A stretch of DNA of 45,607 bases from Muribaculaceae bacterium Isolate-013 (NCI) (GCA_004102785.1 SCEJ01000021.1:1-45607), one strand, 5' to 3'. Shown: positions 8,135 to 16,319, counted from the stretch's first letter. Notes: generated by a model from the letters alone, not told the origin. A program made the numbers and translations.

Positions 8135-8698
8135 TCAGATATTTTTTCGCAGGCGGCTCAGATGTGTGGGGGTGATGTTGAGAAACGATGCGATATCACG
8201 CAATGAAAAGAGCGCGAACAGGTCGGGGTGGCGGCTGAGCAGGTCGTTATAGCGCTGCTGAGGGTTCCGGGTGTACAAAGCAAGGTAGCGGTCGTAGACC
8301 GTCGAGAATATCGCCTCGGTGGAATGCATCACAATCTCCCTGACGCGGGCATCAGCCTCCATCAGCTCCGCCACGCGCGCCACCGATATCCGGTATATCT
8401 CGCACTGCGAGGTGGCCACTATCGATACACGCGACCGCTGTCCGTAAAGCGAAAAGGGGAAATCGGCCACAAACTCCCCGGCGAACTCAAGCCCGGTCAC
8501 GTGCTCTGTGCCGTCATCGTCATGTGCCACATACTTCAGTGTGCCGCTATGGATATATCCTATATAGCGCCCCGGGCGCCCGGCGGAAACAAACTCTTCC
8601 CCTTTTTCATAGCAGTGTAATTCCCCTTCGCCGACACACAGCCTGCGCCAGAAATCGGCCTTTATGCTATCTATATATGTATTGAAATTCGCTGTCAT
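8135..8698 (-). CDS. Crp/Fnr-family transcriptional regulator
   Basis: 187 residues. The N-terminal two thirds is a cyclic-nucleotide-binding-type beta-roll (FVSAGRPGRYIGYIHSGTLKY, EFVADFPFSLYG). The C-terminus is a short winged helix with SLRDIASFLNITPTHLSRLRKNI, the recognition-helix pattern usual in Bacteroidota members. No Fnr-type cysteine cluster is seen. The ligand is unknown. Its direct downstream neighbour is the outer-membrane barrel gene, a frequent regulator-target arrangement, but the link is inference. The ATG at 8696-8698 gives the usual family length. Confidence 0.9.
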   Translation of the reverse strand: MTANFNTYIDSIKADFWRRLCVGEGELHCYEKGEEFVSAGRPGRYIGYIHSGTLKYVAHDDDGTEHVTGLEFAGEFVADFPFSLYGQRSRVSIVATSQCEIYRISVARVAELMEADARVREIVMHSTEAIFSTVYDRYLALYTRNPQQRYNDLLSRHPDLFALFSLRDIASFLNITPTHLSRLRKNI

Positions 8699-9034
8699 AT
8701 TCCATTAAGACGCCTGCCAGGCTCCGACAGACAGAGGTTACAGATGCGGAAAGCGCGAGCCTGCCATGCCGCTCCGACTTGACGGCCCTGAGAAAGCCTA
8801 CGATGCAGATACGACGCCAGCAGCCCGCGCCTATACGCGCGAGAACCGCCATGCCATCTCTTGCATCGTTTTTGAAAGTTTCTCAGGTTTTCAAGTCACA
8901 AGATAAGCATACGCTTCATTGATTCCTAATATGTAGCCGCAAAGTTACAAAAATCTTCCGAAAAAATGCCTCTGAGATTGGCAGCAGTTACGGGGGAAAT
9001 TCGTATATTTGCCCCAAAACCCATTATCAACCTT
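8699..9034. other. Intergenic region with divergent promoter boxes
   Basis: No convincing gene is seen in these 336 bp. A minus-strand TAACTTTG (complement at 8944-8951) could drive the Crp/Fnr gene with a leader of about 240 nt. A plus-strand TATATTTG at 9004-9011, with TTGG at 8978-8981 (22-bp spacer), should drive the peptidase gene starting at 9035. A 61-codon minus-strand frame overlaps the regulator start but has no recognisable features. Confidence 0.6.
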
Positions 9035-11179
9035 ATGAACAAGTACCTTATTCCATTGGCAATGAGTGCTACATTGCTCGGCGCAGCCTCCTGCTCGCAG
9101 AAAACAGAGGAGGGCGCTATCATCGAAAAGCCGGCTTTCGAGCCCCCGGCCGACGGCATCTTCAACATCGATGCCCTTGAGGCTCTCGGCCGCGTAAGCG
9201 ACCCCGTCCCCTCGCCCGACGGCTCCAGGATTCTCCTGGGCATCTCATACGAGAGCGTGGAGCAGAACCGCAGCAACAACGAAATCTACGTGATGAACGC
9301 CGACGGCTCCGACCTCACCCGCCTCACCCGCACCGCTGGTTCGGAACAGGGCGCCACATGGATTGATGGCGGCCAGCGAATCGCATTCATTGCCACCGAC
9401 GGCTCCGGCGACGATGCCAAGCCTCAGCTCTGCGTGATGAACGCCGACGGCTCCGGACGACGCACCGTGAGCGACCTGGAGCGCGGCGTGGCAGGATTCC
9501 GCTTCTCGCCCGACGGCAAGAAGGTGGTGCTTGTTTCCACCGTGAAATATGGACGCACTGCCGCCGACGCATATCCCGACCTTCCCAAATCCACCGGCCG
9601 CATCATCGATGACCTGATGTACAAACACTGGGACGAATGGGTCACCGAAGTGCCTCACCCCTTCGTGGCCGACTTTGACGGCTCGTCACTCTCCAACATC
9701 AAGGACGTGATGGCCGACGAACCCTACGAATCGCCGATGAAACCCTGGGGCGGCATCGAGTCGCTGGCATGGAGCCCCGACTCCAAGCAGCTCGTTTACG
9801 TATCACGTAAAAAAACCGGAATGGCATACGCCATCTCCACAAACTCCGACCTTTACCGCTACGACCTCGAAACCGGAAAGACCGAGAACCTCACCGAGGG
9901 CATGATGGGCTACGACACCAACCCCGCCTACTCCCCCGACGGCAACTATCTGGCATGGCTCTCGATGGAACGCGACGGTTATGAGGCCGACAAGAACCGC
10001 ATATTCGTGATGGACCTCCGCTCCGGCGAGAAAACCGACCTCACCACTGCGTGGGACTACACCGCCGACCAGATTGCATGGCGCCCCGACTCCAAGGAGA
10101 TTCTCTTCGTGGCCCCCTACCAGGGCTGCACCCCGGTGTTCTCCATCAACGTAGCGTCAAAAGAAGTGAAGATGCTCTCCGACACCGCCGACATCTGCGA
10201 CTACGCCTCCATCTCGCCGCTGGGCAACGACAAGGTAATTGCCCTGCGCCACTCGATGCTCTACCCCAACGAGGTATTCGTAATCGCAGGACGCAAGGCC
10301 ACACCCCTCACCAAGGTAAACGACGAGATTCTCTCCTCGATAAAAGCCCCCAAGGTAGAGAAGGTGATGGTGCCCACCACCGACGGCAAAGAGATGTGCA
10401 CCTGGGTTGTGTATCCCCCCGAGTTCGATCCTGCTTCCGATAAGAAATATCCTGCCATCCTTTACTGCCAGGGCGGCCCGCAACAAGCCGTAAGCCAGTT
10501 CTGGAGCTACCGCTGGAACCTTATGCTCATGGCATCGAACGGCTACATCGTAATCGCCCCCAACCGCCGCGGCCTCCCAGGTTTCGGCACCGAATGGAAC
10601 GAGCAGATCTCCGGTGACTACCCCGGCCAGAACATGCAGGACTACCTCTCGGCCGTTGACTTCATGAAAGAGAAACCCTACGTGGACGCCGCCCATATCG
10701 GCGCTGTCGGCGCCAGCTACGGCGGATTCTCCGTGTATATGCTCGCCGGCATTCACCAGGGACGCTTCGCCGCCCTGATAGCACATGCAGGCATCTTCAA
10801 CATGGAGGCACAGTACCTCGAGACTGAAGAGATGTGGTTCGCCAACTGGGATATGGGCGGAGCCTACTGGGAAAAAGACAACGCCACGGCCCAGCGCACA
10901 TTCGCCAACTCACCCCACCGCTTCGTTGACCGATGGGACACTCCCATTCTCGTGACCCACGGCGAATACGACTACCGCATCCTCTCCTCGCAGGGCGAAA
11001 TGGCATTCAACGCCGCCAAACTCCGCGGCATACCCGCCGAGATGCTGATATTCCCCGACGAGAACCACTGGATTCTCAAACCTCAGAACGCCATACTCTG
11101 GCAGCGTGTATTCTTCCGCTGGCTTGACCGCTGGCTGAAGCCCGGCCAGAACACCGAAGCCGAGGCCCCCGAGGCATAA
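9035..11179 (+). CDS. S9-family (prolyl oligopeptidase/DPP-like) lipoprotein peptidase
   Basis: 714 residues. The N-terminal sequence ...ATLLGAASCSQK looks like a lipoprotein signal with the cysteine as lipid site. Residues about 35-430 form a TolB/WD40-like beta-propeller with repeated SPDG and NADGS motifs. Residues about 450-705 form an alpha/beta hydrolase with the nucleophile elbow GASYGG (Ser561), Asp646 in HGEYDYRI and His678 in DENHWIL, a complete catalytic triad. It probably trims short peptides in the periplasm or at the cell surface. I chose the ATG at 9035, which is 24 bp after a TATATTTG box; an in-frame ATG at 8966 lies upstream of the promoter. A perfect 45-bp palindrome follows the stop. 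Confidence 0.93.
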   Translation: MNKYLIPLAMSATLLGAASCSQKTEEGAIIEKPAFEPPADGIFNIDALEALGRVSDPVPSPDGSRILLGISYESVEQNRSNNEIYVMNADGSDLTRLTRTAGSEQGATWIDGGQRIAFIATDGSGDDAKPQLCVMNADGSGRRTVSDLERGVAGFRFSPDGKKVVLVSTVKYGRTAADAYPDLPKSTGRIIDDLMYKHWDEWVTEVPHPFVADFDGSSLSNIKDVMADEPYESPMKPWGGIESLAWSPDSKQLVYVSRKKTGMAYAISTNSDLYRYDLETGKTENLTEGMMGYDTNPAYSPDGNYLAWLSMERDGYEADKNRIFVMDLRSGEKTDLTTAWDYTADQIAWRPDSKEILFVAPYQGCTPVFSINVASKEVKMLSDTADICDYASISPLGNDKVIALRHSMLYPNEVFVIAGRKATPLTKVNDEILSSIKAPKVEKVMVPTTDGKEMCTWVVYPPEFDPASDKKYPAILYCQGGPQQAVSQFWSYRWNLMLMASNGYIVIAPNRRGLPGFGTEWNEQISGDYPGQNMQDYLSAVDFMKEKPYVDAAHIGAVGASYGGFSVYMLAGIHQGRFAALIAHAGIFNMEAQYLETEEMWFANWDMGGAYWEKDNATAQRTFANSPHRFVDRWDTPILVTHGEYDYRILSSQGEMAFNAAKLRGIPAEMLIFPDENHWILKPQNAILWQRVFFRWLDRWLKPGQNTEAEAPEA

Positions 11180-11198
11180 CCCCGGCGCATACCTTTCC

Positions 11199-11243
11199 GA
11201 CATAGGGAGTGTCAAATCCGCCGGATTTGACACTCCCTATGTC
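11199..11243. repeat. Perfect 45-bp palindrome, possible terminator
   Basis: Arms of 21 bp (11199-11219 and 11223-11243) are perfectly complementary around GCC; the left arm begins GACATAGGGAGTGTCAAATC. It lies 20 bp after the peptidase stop. The RNA would be a very stable hairpin, but no U-run follows. It could end transcription, protect the 3' end, or be a dispersed palindromic repeat. Confidence 0.85.
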
Positions 11244-11316
11244 ATTTCCAAAGGCCCCCCATTAATGAAGCGTGATTTTAACATGGCAGGAATAGAGTTA
11301 TCTCACACAAAATTTG

Positions 11317-11324
11317 TAACTTTG
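11317..11324 (+). promoter_or_regulatory. -7 box upstream of the thioredoxin-like gene
   Basis: TAACTTTG matches the Bacteroidota -7 consensus and lies 31 bp before the ATG at 11355. No clear -33 box is seen. It would also transcribe mnmA, whose start overlaps the end of this gene. Confidence 0.65.
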
Positions 11325-11354
11325 TGAAATAAGTAGCATTTACATCAACTCCCA

Positions 11355-12284
11355 ATGCATATTTCACGACGCATCATAACCCTGGCGGCCATAGCCCTCT
11401 CAGCCGGTATGGCCCAGGCTCAGACACTGTTTCCCTACCCCACCGTGCCGGAAAGCATCGAGGGGCTGACCCCGCGCTCCGACTACATGATGGAGCATTT
11501 CTGGGACCGGTGCGACCTCAACTCAGTGTTCTCCTCGGTAAAAAAATTCCAGGGGGCATTCTCCGACTATGTCGACCTGATGCCGTTCGCTTCAGGCAAA
11601 GCCATGAACAGCTCGGTAGAATCATTCCTCAAAACAGTAGGCAAAAAACCGAAGAACCTGCTCACCGTGGCAGAAATGGCCGAGGGTCTGCTTTACAGCG
11701 ACACAGCCCACGTGCGCTGCGACGAATGCTACCTCCCTTTTGCAAAGGCAGTGGCATCAAACAAAAAACTGTCAAAAGCCGAAAAAGCCCGGTTTGAATA
11801 CCAGGCAAAAGTGCTGGAACGCTCGCAGGTGGGAATGACCGCCCCCGATATAACCTACACCACACGCGAAGGGAATGTGGCGCGTCTTTCCGACATCCCC
11901 AATGGGCCGTATGTGCTCATATTCATCAACGACCCCACATGCGACGAGTGCGCCATGGCGCGTGTGCGCCTGCAGGCCGACTATGCGCTCAACTCCCTTA
12001 TCGAAAAGGGGCTGATAAAGGTGCTTAGCCTTTATCCGGGCGACTATGACCCCGACTGGGCCGAACAGGCCAAGGATTACTCCCACCGGTGGATTGTGGG
12101 AGCCGCCCCCGATGCCGACGAATATTTTGACATGCGCAATCCCCCGGTGATCTACTACCTCAACGGCAACCACAAGATACTCTCGAAATCATTGGCCGTA
12201 GACAATCTCATCGAAGCTTTCCGTCGTGTCAACGAGCGAGCCCAGACCACTGTAAACCACACCGAAAACACCACCGAACAGTGA
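11355..12284 (+). CDS. Secreted thioredoxin-like protein with DUF5106-type N-terminus
   Basis: 309 residues with a clear signal peptide (MHISRRIITLAAIALSAGMAQA). Residues about 25-155 resemble the helical DUF5106 domain of Bacteroidales proteins. Residues about 160-285 form a thioredoxin fold with MTAPDITYT, LIFINDPTCDECA (Cys196-x-x-Cys199) and a PPVIYYLN cis-proline region. The CDEC pair should be redox-active in the periplasm, perhaps in disulfide reduction; the partner is unknown. A further pair, CDECYLPF near 119-122, lies in the first domain. Its last bases overlap the mnmA start (GTGA). Confidence 0.8.
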   Translation: MHISRRIITLAAIALSAGMAQAQTLFPYPTVPESIEGLTPRSDYMMEHFWDRCDLNSVFSSVKKFQGAFSDYVDLMPFASGKAMNSSVESFLKTVGKKPKNLLTVAEMAEGLLYSDTAHVRCDECYLPFAKAVASNKKLSKAEKARFEYQAKVLERSQVGMTAPDITYTTREGNVARLSDIPNGPYVLIFINDPTCDECAMARVRLQADYALNSLIEKGLIKVLSLYPGDYDPDWAEQAKDYSHRWIVGAAPDADEYFDMRNPPVIYYLNGNHKILSKSLAVDNLIEAFRRVNERAQTTVNHTENTTEQ

Positions 12285-13354
12285 AGACAGCCATGCTTAT
12301 ATCGGGCGGCGTTGACAGCGCCGTGGCCGCCTACCGACTGATGGAGCAGGGGCATGACCTGCACCTTTTCTACATCCGCATCGGGATGGACAACGGCGAA
12401 GGCGACTGCTCGGCTGAAGAGGATATCGAGATGTGCCGCTACTACGCCAAGCAGTTCAACCTGCCGCTGGAGGTAGTGTCGCTGCATGAGGAATACTGGG
12501 AGAATGTGATGGAGTACGCCCTCCGCACCGTGCGCTCGGGGCTTACGCCGAACCCCGACATCATGTGCAACAAAATGATAAAGTTCGGCTACTTCGAGGA
12601 GCGCTGGGGGCATGAGTTCGACTTCACCGCCACCGGCCACTATGCCTCGACGGCGATAGTCGACGGCGTGAAATATCTCGCCACGGCAGTCGATCCGGTA
12701 AAAGACCAGACCGACTTCCTGGCGCGCATCTCCTACAAACAGCTTTCGCATCTCCTTTTCCCGCTGGGCGACATCCCCAAAAGCGATGTGCGCAGAATCG
12801 CCGCCGAGACCCGTATGCCCAATGCCTTCCGAAAGGACAGCCAGGGGATATGCTTTCTCGGAAAGATAAACTACAACGACTTCATCCGCCGGCATCTCGG
12901 CGAGAAAACGGGCCCTATAATCGAAATAGAGACCGGACGCAAGCTCGGCGAGCACCGCGGCTACTGGTTTCACACCATAGGCCAGCGCAAGGGGCTGGGC
13001 CTTAGCGGCGGCCCCTGGTACGTGGTTAAAAAGAATGTGCACGACAACGCCATCTACGTGTCGCGCGGATACGACACCGACAAGCAGTATGGCAAACTGC
13101 TGCACATCACCGAGACACAGTTCATCTCCGGCGACCCCTGGGGCAACGAATGCACATCGGTGCCGATTGCGTTCAAGAACCGCCATACCCCCGTATTCAC
13201 CCGCGCCACCCTCACCCGCCTCAACGAAGGAGAATATGTAATCGAATCAGCCGACCCTATCCAGGGAATCGCGCCGGGGCAGTTCGCCGTAATCTACACG
13301 CCCGACAACCGCCTATGTCTCGGTTCCGGTATCATAACCGGCAAACCGGTATAA
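12281..13354 (+). CDS. mnmA: MnmA, tRNA-specific 2-thiouridylase
   Basis: 357 residues. It installs the 2-thio group on wobble U34 of Lys, Glu and Gln tRNAs using ATP and a persulfide relay. The PP-loop SGGVDSAVAA is at the N-terminus, and the two catalytic cysteines are visible: Cys96 in NPDIMCNKMIKFG and Cys191 in DSQGICFLGK. The C-terminal beta domain contains HTIGQRKGLG. The start is probably the GTG at 12281, which overlaps the upstream stop as GTGA; an ATG at 12293 would give MLISGGVDS and is also plausible. A strong terminator follows. Some Bacteroidales have two MnmA copies, so this may be one of a pair. Confidence 0.94.
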   Translation: MKTAMLISGGVDSAVAAYRLMEQGHDLHLFYIRIGMDNGEGDCSAEEDIEMCRYYAKQFNLPLEVVSLHEEYWENVMEYALRTVRSGLTPNPDIMCNKMIKFGYFEERWGHEFDFTATGHYASTAIVDGVKYLATAVDPVKDQTDFLARISYKQLSHLLFPLGDIPKSDVRRIAAETRMPNAFRKDSQGICFLGKINYNDFIRRHLGEKTGPIIEIETGRKLGEHRGYWFHTIGQRKGLGLSGGPWYVVKKNVHDNAIYVSRGYDTDKQYGKLLHITETQFISGDPWGNECTSVPIAFKNRHTPVFTRATLTRLNEGEYVIESADPIQGIAPGQFAVIYTPDNRLCLGSGIITGKPV

Positions 13355-13378
13355 ATTTACACTGCCAGTATAACGAAA

Positions 13379-13420
13379 ACAGCCGGGCCGCACTCCAGTG
13401 GGTGCGGCCCGGTTGTTTTT
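13379..13420 (+). terminator. Intrinsic terminator of mnmA
   Basis: Arms ACAGCCGGGCCGCAC (13379-13393) and GTGCGGCCCGGTTGT (13402-13416) pair with one mismatched or wobble position around an 8-nt loop. A run of T follows on the plus strand. This is a classic intrinsic terminator 25 bp after the stop. Confidence 0.9.
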
Positions 13421-13446
13421 ACTTATTCTTTTGACAGTGCGGAGGG

Positions 13447-14004
13447 TCAGTTGAAAGTCATCTCGTCAAAGCCCTCGGCATCAAATTCATCCTCGTTAAA
13501 AGAATCGGAGCCGAAAAACTCTTCGCCGAGATCCTCTGCGGCGGCGGCGGCGGCGGCGGCGGCCTTGGCGTCGGTCTTGGCCTCGAACTCAACAAGGCTG
13601 ACGAACTGCTCGGGAGCCTTGCCCACCGACAGCGAGCAAACGGGATCCTTGAGCTTGCGCCCCGTAATCATCTCTTTCATCTCCAGGAAGAAAGAGCGGT
13701 CGGTAAAATAGTCGAACGTAAACATCAGCCGCTGCCCTTCGTCATCGATGAAATCCGACAGCACGGAGTCCTCCATCAGATATACGTCCTGGTCAGAGTC
13801 CGAACCCATATCCTCAAGCGTGATTTCTTTCTCTTTTTCCCAACGGTCATCGCACATGAAAAACGAGCACATCTGGTTCTTGTCGAAAGCCACCGAATCG
13901 CAGATAGCGTTCTTCAGGTCGAGGAATGTGGCGTCGGCATCAATCTGTATCTCTCTCTTGAAGTTTTCGGCCTCATCGGATACTATACGGAAATTGAAAA
14001 TCAT
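13447..14004 (-). CDS. PF07929 (pRiA4b ORF-3-like) family protein with poly-Ala tract
   Basis: 185 residues resembling the plasmid pRiA4b ORF-3-like family: an N-terminal beta-rich fold with FKREIQIDADATFLDLKNAICDSVAF, CSFFMCDDRWEKEKEITLEDMG and LMFTFDYFTDRSFFLEM. Bacteroidales homologues are often auto-named after transposon passenger proteins, but no transposon is visible here. The function is unknown. Residues about 147-157 form a run of nine alanines, encoded by a GCC repeat, leading into a very acidic C-terminal tail (EEFFGSDSFNEDEFDAEGFDE). The tail may be a flexible interaction segment. It is convergent with mnmA, with a promoter box at 14141-14148. Confidence 0.75.
   Translation of the reverse strand: MIFNFRIVSDEAENFKREIQIDADATFLDLKNAICDSVAFDKNQMCSFFMCDDRWEKEKEITLEDMGSDSDQDVYLMEDSVLSDFIDDEGQRLMFTFDYFTDRSFFLEMKEMITGRKLKDPVCSLSVGKAPEQFVSLVEFEAKTDAKAAAAAAAAAEDLGEEFFGSDSFNEDEFDAEGFDEMTFN
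13538..13562. repeat. GCG/CGC trinucleotide microsatellite
   Basis: Eight consecutive GCG units plus one base lie inside the coding sequence of the 185-residue protein. On the coding strand they read as GCC codons for alanine. Changes in unit number would keep the frame and alter only the linker length. Confidence 0.9.
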
Positions 14005-14140
14005 AAATTACTGTTCAATTTTATTTTACAATATCCGAGCAGTTAAGAGGCTGCTGTTCGGCGTATTCCTCCCGGCGGTCGGATATTCATGTTCCTGATT
14101 CAATAAGCGGGTTGTTGCCGGTGTTGCACCGTGCACACCG

Positions 14141-14148
14141 CAAAGTTA
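14141..14148 (-). promoter_or_regulatory. -7 box for the PF07929-like gene
   Basis: The minus strand reads TAACTTTG about 137 bp upstream of the start at 14004, predicting a leader of about 130 nt. The surrounding gap, 14005-14305, otherwise contains only the lrp-like gene's terminator hairpin and AT-rich sequence; I see no gene in it. Confidence 0.55.
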
Positions 14149-14223
14149 GATATTTATACCCACACATAACAACTATTTCATCAAAAAAAACATACGTTCG
14201 CCATAAAAAATACAAGGTCCTTG

Positions 14224-14277
14224 AAAAACATCGCCGCCGTCGCTCAGTGCGGTTGTGGAGCACGGAGCGGCGGCGGC
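14224..14277 (-). terminator. Intrinsic terminator of the Lrp/AsnC gene
   Basis: Arms at 14233-14244 (GCCGCCGTCGCT) and 14266-14277 (AGCGGCGGCGGC) pair with one mismatch. On the minus strand the stem is followed by TGTTTTTC, a U-run. It sits 29 bp downstream of the regulator's stop. Confidence 0.8.
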
Positions 14278-14305
14278 ATAATCTTTTGCCTATCGCAGAA
14301 GGGAG

Positions 14306-14776
14306 TTACTCGTTGGGTTTAGCAACAGGAAGCGCACGCGAGAATACTTCGCGGAACGATACGAGGGTCTCGGTGCGGAGCAGCCCCATGGGCTGGAGTT
14401 TTTCATGAATCAGGTGGAGGAGATGCTCGTTGTCACGGGCATAGATTTTCACCAGCATGTCATACTGGCCGGTTGTGTAATGGCATTCTACCACTTCGGG
14501 CACAGTCTTGAGCTTTTCAATTATCTCGCCGAAGTTTTCAGGATCTTTCAGGAAAAATCCGATAAAGGCGCAGGTGTCGTAGCCCAGCGTTGTGGGTTTG
14601 ATCAGCGCACGCGAGCCTTCAAGTATGTTTGTCGCCTGCAACTTGGCTATGCGCTGGTGTATGGCGGCACCGCTCACGCCACATTCGCGGGCTATTTCCA
14701 GGAAAGGCTTGCGACCGTTGTCAACGAGCATCTGGAGAATCTTCGTGTCGAGCTTGTCAATCTGTAAACGAGGCAT
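14306..14776 (-). CDS. Lrp/AsnC-family transcriptional regulator
   Basis: 156 residues from the ATG at 14776 (MPRLQIDKLDTKIL); an upstream in-frame start would run into the promoter box. The N-terminal winged helix shows LDTKILQMLVDNGRKPFLEIARECGVSGAAIHQRIAKLQ. The C-terminal RAM/AsnC ligand domain includes AFIGFFLKDPENFGEIIEKL and VVECHYTTGQYDMLVKIYARD. It probably senses amino acids and regulates amino-acid metabolism. The next gene upstream, on the same strand, is a class I aminotransferase, but the gap of about 340 bp and strong hairpins separate them. Confidence 0.9.
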   Translation of the reverse strand: MPRLQIDKLDTKILQMLVDNGRKPFLEIARECGVSGAAIHQRIAKLQATNILEGSRALIKPTTLGYDTCAFIGFFLKDPENFGEIIEKLKTVPEVVECHYTTGQYDMLVKIYARDNEHLLHLIHEKLQPMGLLRTETLVSFREVFSRALPVAKPNE

Positions 14777-14815
14777 AATGTTAAGTTTAGTGTGGTATTC
14801 CCTTTTAGTATGCCA

Positions 14816-14823
14816 CAAAGATA
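14816..14823 (-). promoter_or_regulatory. -7 box for the Lrp/AsnC gene
   Basis: The minus strand reads TATCTTTG, a full consensus match, 39 bp before the chosen start at 14776. This supports the shorter protein, because the alternative start at 14818 would overlap the box. Confidence 0.65.
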
Positions 14824-14896
14824 ATGAAAATTATTTTATAAAATACAAATTATTATGTTACAATTTACACAACTAACAAATGGGAAAGGACGGGCT

Positions 14897-14945
14897 GAGG
14901 CCGAAAAAGTTAAAATTTATATTTTTTTAGGCCTCTTTATTTCAT
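14897..14945. other. Imperfect A/T-flanked hairpin in the 14777-15116 gap
   Basis: GAGGCC followed by AAAAA (14897-14908) pairs with TTTTT and GGCCTC (14934-14945) with one internal mismatch. It could be a terminator or a regulatory hairpin upstream of the lrp-like promoter. The rest of this AT-rich 340-bp gap holds the -7 box at 14816 and the perfect hairpin at 15049-15102, and no gene. Confidence 0.4.
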
Positions 14946-15048
14946 GGTTTGTATCTGGCACTCGGCAATAAGATTCAGCCTAACATTTAATTATCAACAC
15001 GTTAGATTCAATCTGGCATCTGCACATCCCGCATCGGATGCTACATGG

Positions 15049-15102
15049 TTTTATCAGTAAGCCGTTTTATGTTTTACAACATAAAACGGCTTACTGATAA
15101 AA
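15049..15102. terminator. Perfect 25-bp-arm hairpin downstream of the aminotransferase gene
   Basis: Arms 15049-15073 and 15078-15102 are perfectly complementary around the loop TTAC; the left arm begins TTTTATCAGTAAGCCG. It starts 14 bp after the aminotransferase stop on the minus strand and ends in TTTT-containing arms, so it is a probable terminator. A perfect 25-bp stem is unusually long. Confidence 0.8.
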
Positions 15103-15116
15103 ATCTTGAACTTACG

Positions 15117-16319
15117 CTATGCCTCCGGGCGGGAATTGTAGGTTTCCAGGGCATGCCTCAGCACTTTGATAGCTGAACGCAGATCCTCCTTGTTGAGCAC
15201 ATAGGCCATGCGCACCTCATCGCGCCCCATGCCGGGAGTGGTGTAGAAACCCGATGCCGGAGCCATAAACACCGTCTGCCCCTCGTAGGAGAATTCCTCC
15301 AGGCACCAGCGGCAGAAATCATCGGCGTCCTTCACCGGCAGGCGCACCACCGTGTAGAAGGCACCCATCGGTATTGGGGTGTAGCATCCCGGTATCTTGT
15401 TGAGCTCGTCGATAAGGAATTTGCGCCGTTCCACATACTCGTTGTAAGTGGCCAGCATATACTCCTGCGGAGCGTCAATCGAGGCCTCGGCCACAATCTG
15501 CCCCAGCAGCGGCGGCGACAGACGCGCCTGGCAGAATTTCATTATATTGGCCCGCAGGCGGCTGTGCTTGGTAATAAGTGCCCCCACGCGTATGCCGCAC
15601 TCATTGTAGCGCTTCGACACCGAGTCGATGAGCACCACCTGCTCCTCGATTCCGGGCAGATGGAATGCCGAGATATAAGGCGCGCCCGTGTAGCAGAATT
15701 CGCGGTAAACCTCATCGGAGAAGAGAAACAGGTCATGCTTCTTCACAATGTCGCGGAGCTGGAGCATCTCCTTCATAGTGTAGAGATAGCCGGTGGGATT
15801 GTTGGGATTACATATCAGGATACCCTTGGTGCGCGGGGTTATGAGCTTCTCGAACCGTTCCATCGGAGGGAGCGCGAACCCCTCGTCGATACTTGAGGGG
15901 ATAGTCACGATTTTCGCCCCGGCCGATATGGCAAATGCCATATAATTGGCATACGCCGGCTCCGGCACGATAATCTCGTCGCCCGGGTCAAGGGCGGCCA
16001 TAAACGCGAAAAGCACAGCCTCGGAGCCTCCGGTTGTCACGATAATATCCTCCACATCGACATCAATGTGATAGCGTCTGTAATATTCACACAGCTTCTC
16101 GCGCAGCGAAAGCATACCCTCCGACGGGGAATATTCGAGCACACGGCGGTCGATATGCTTCAGAGCGTCAAGTCCCTCCTGCGGAGTGGGTATGTCGGGC
16201 TGCCCGATATTGAGCGCATATACTTTGATTCCCTTCCGGCGTGCGGCATTGGCCAGCGGCACAAGCCTCCGGATAGGTGATGCGGGCATCTCGTCGCCGC
16301 GTTGCGATACAATAGGCAT
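15117..16319 (-). CDS. Pyridoxal-phosphate class I/II aminotransferase (aspartate aminotransferase-like)
   Basis: 400 residues of fold-type I aminotransferase. Visible features are NIGQPDIPTPQ near the N-terminus, TTGGSEAVLFAFMAALDPGDEIIVPEPAYANY, the substrate/PLP Asn in CNPNNPTGYLY, FSDEVYREF, the Schiff-base lysine in SVSKRYNECGIRVGAL, and a C-terminal DEVRMAYV arginine. It transfers an amino group between an amino acid and a 2-oxo acid; the exact substrate cannot be read from sequence. The neighbouring Lrp/AsnC regulator makes amino-acid control plausible. It has its own -7 box at 16360-16367. Confidence 0.9.
   Translation of the reverse strand: MPIVSQRGDEMPASPIRRLVPLANAARRKGIKVYALNIGQPDIPTPQEGLDALKHIDRRVLEYSPSEGMLSLREKLCEYYRRYHIDVDVEDIIVTTGGSEAVLFAFMAALDPGDEIIVPEPAYANYMAFAISAGAKIVTIPSSIDEGFALPPMERFEKLITPRTKGILICNPNNPTGYLYTMKEMLQLRDIVKKHDLFLFSDEVYREFCYTGAPYISAFHLPGIEEQVVLIDSVSKRYNECGIRVGALITKHSRLRANIMKFCQARLSPPLLGQIVAEASIDAPQEYMLATYNEYVERRKFLIDELNKIPGCYTPIPMGAFYTVVRLPVKDADDFCRWCLEEFSYEGQTVFMAPASGFYTTPGMGRDEVRMAYVLNKEDLRSAIKVLRHALETYNSRPEA

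Noticed and set aside
8667-8852. 61-codon minus-strand frame upstream of the Crp/Fnr gene
   Set aside because: Overlaps the regulator's start in another frame and has no domain, signal or start-site support.
13447-14004. PF07929-like gene as part of a transposon
   Set aside because: The usual database name mentions a transposon passenger, but no transposase or terminal repeats flank it.
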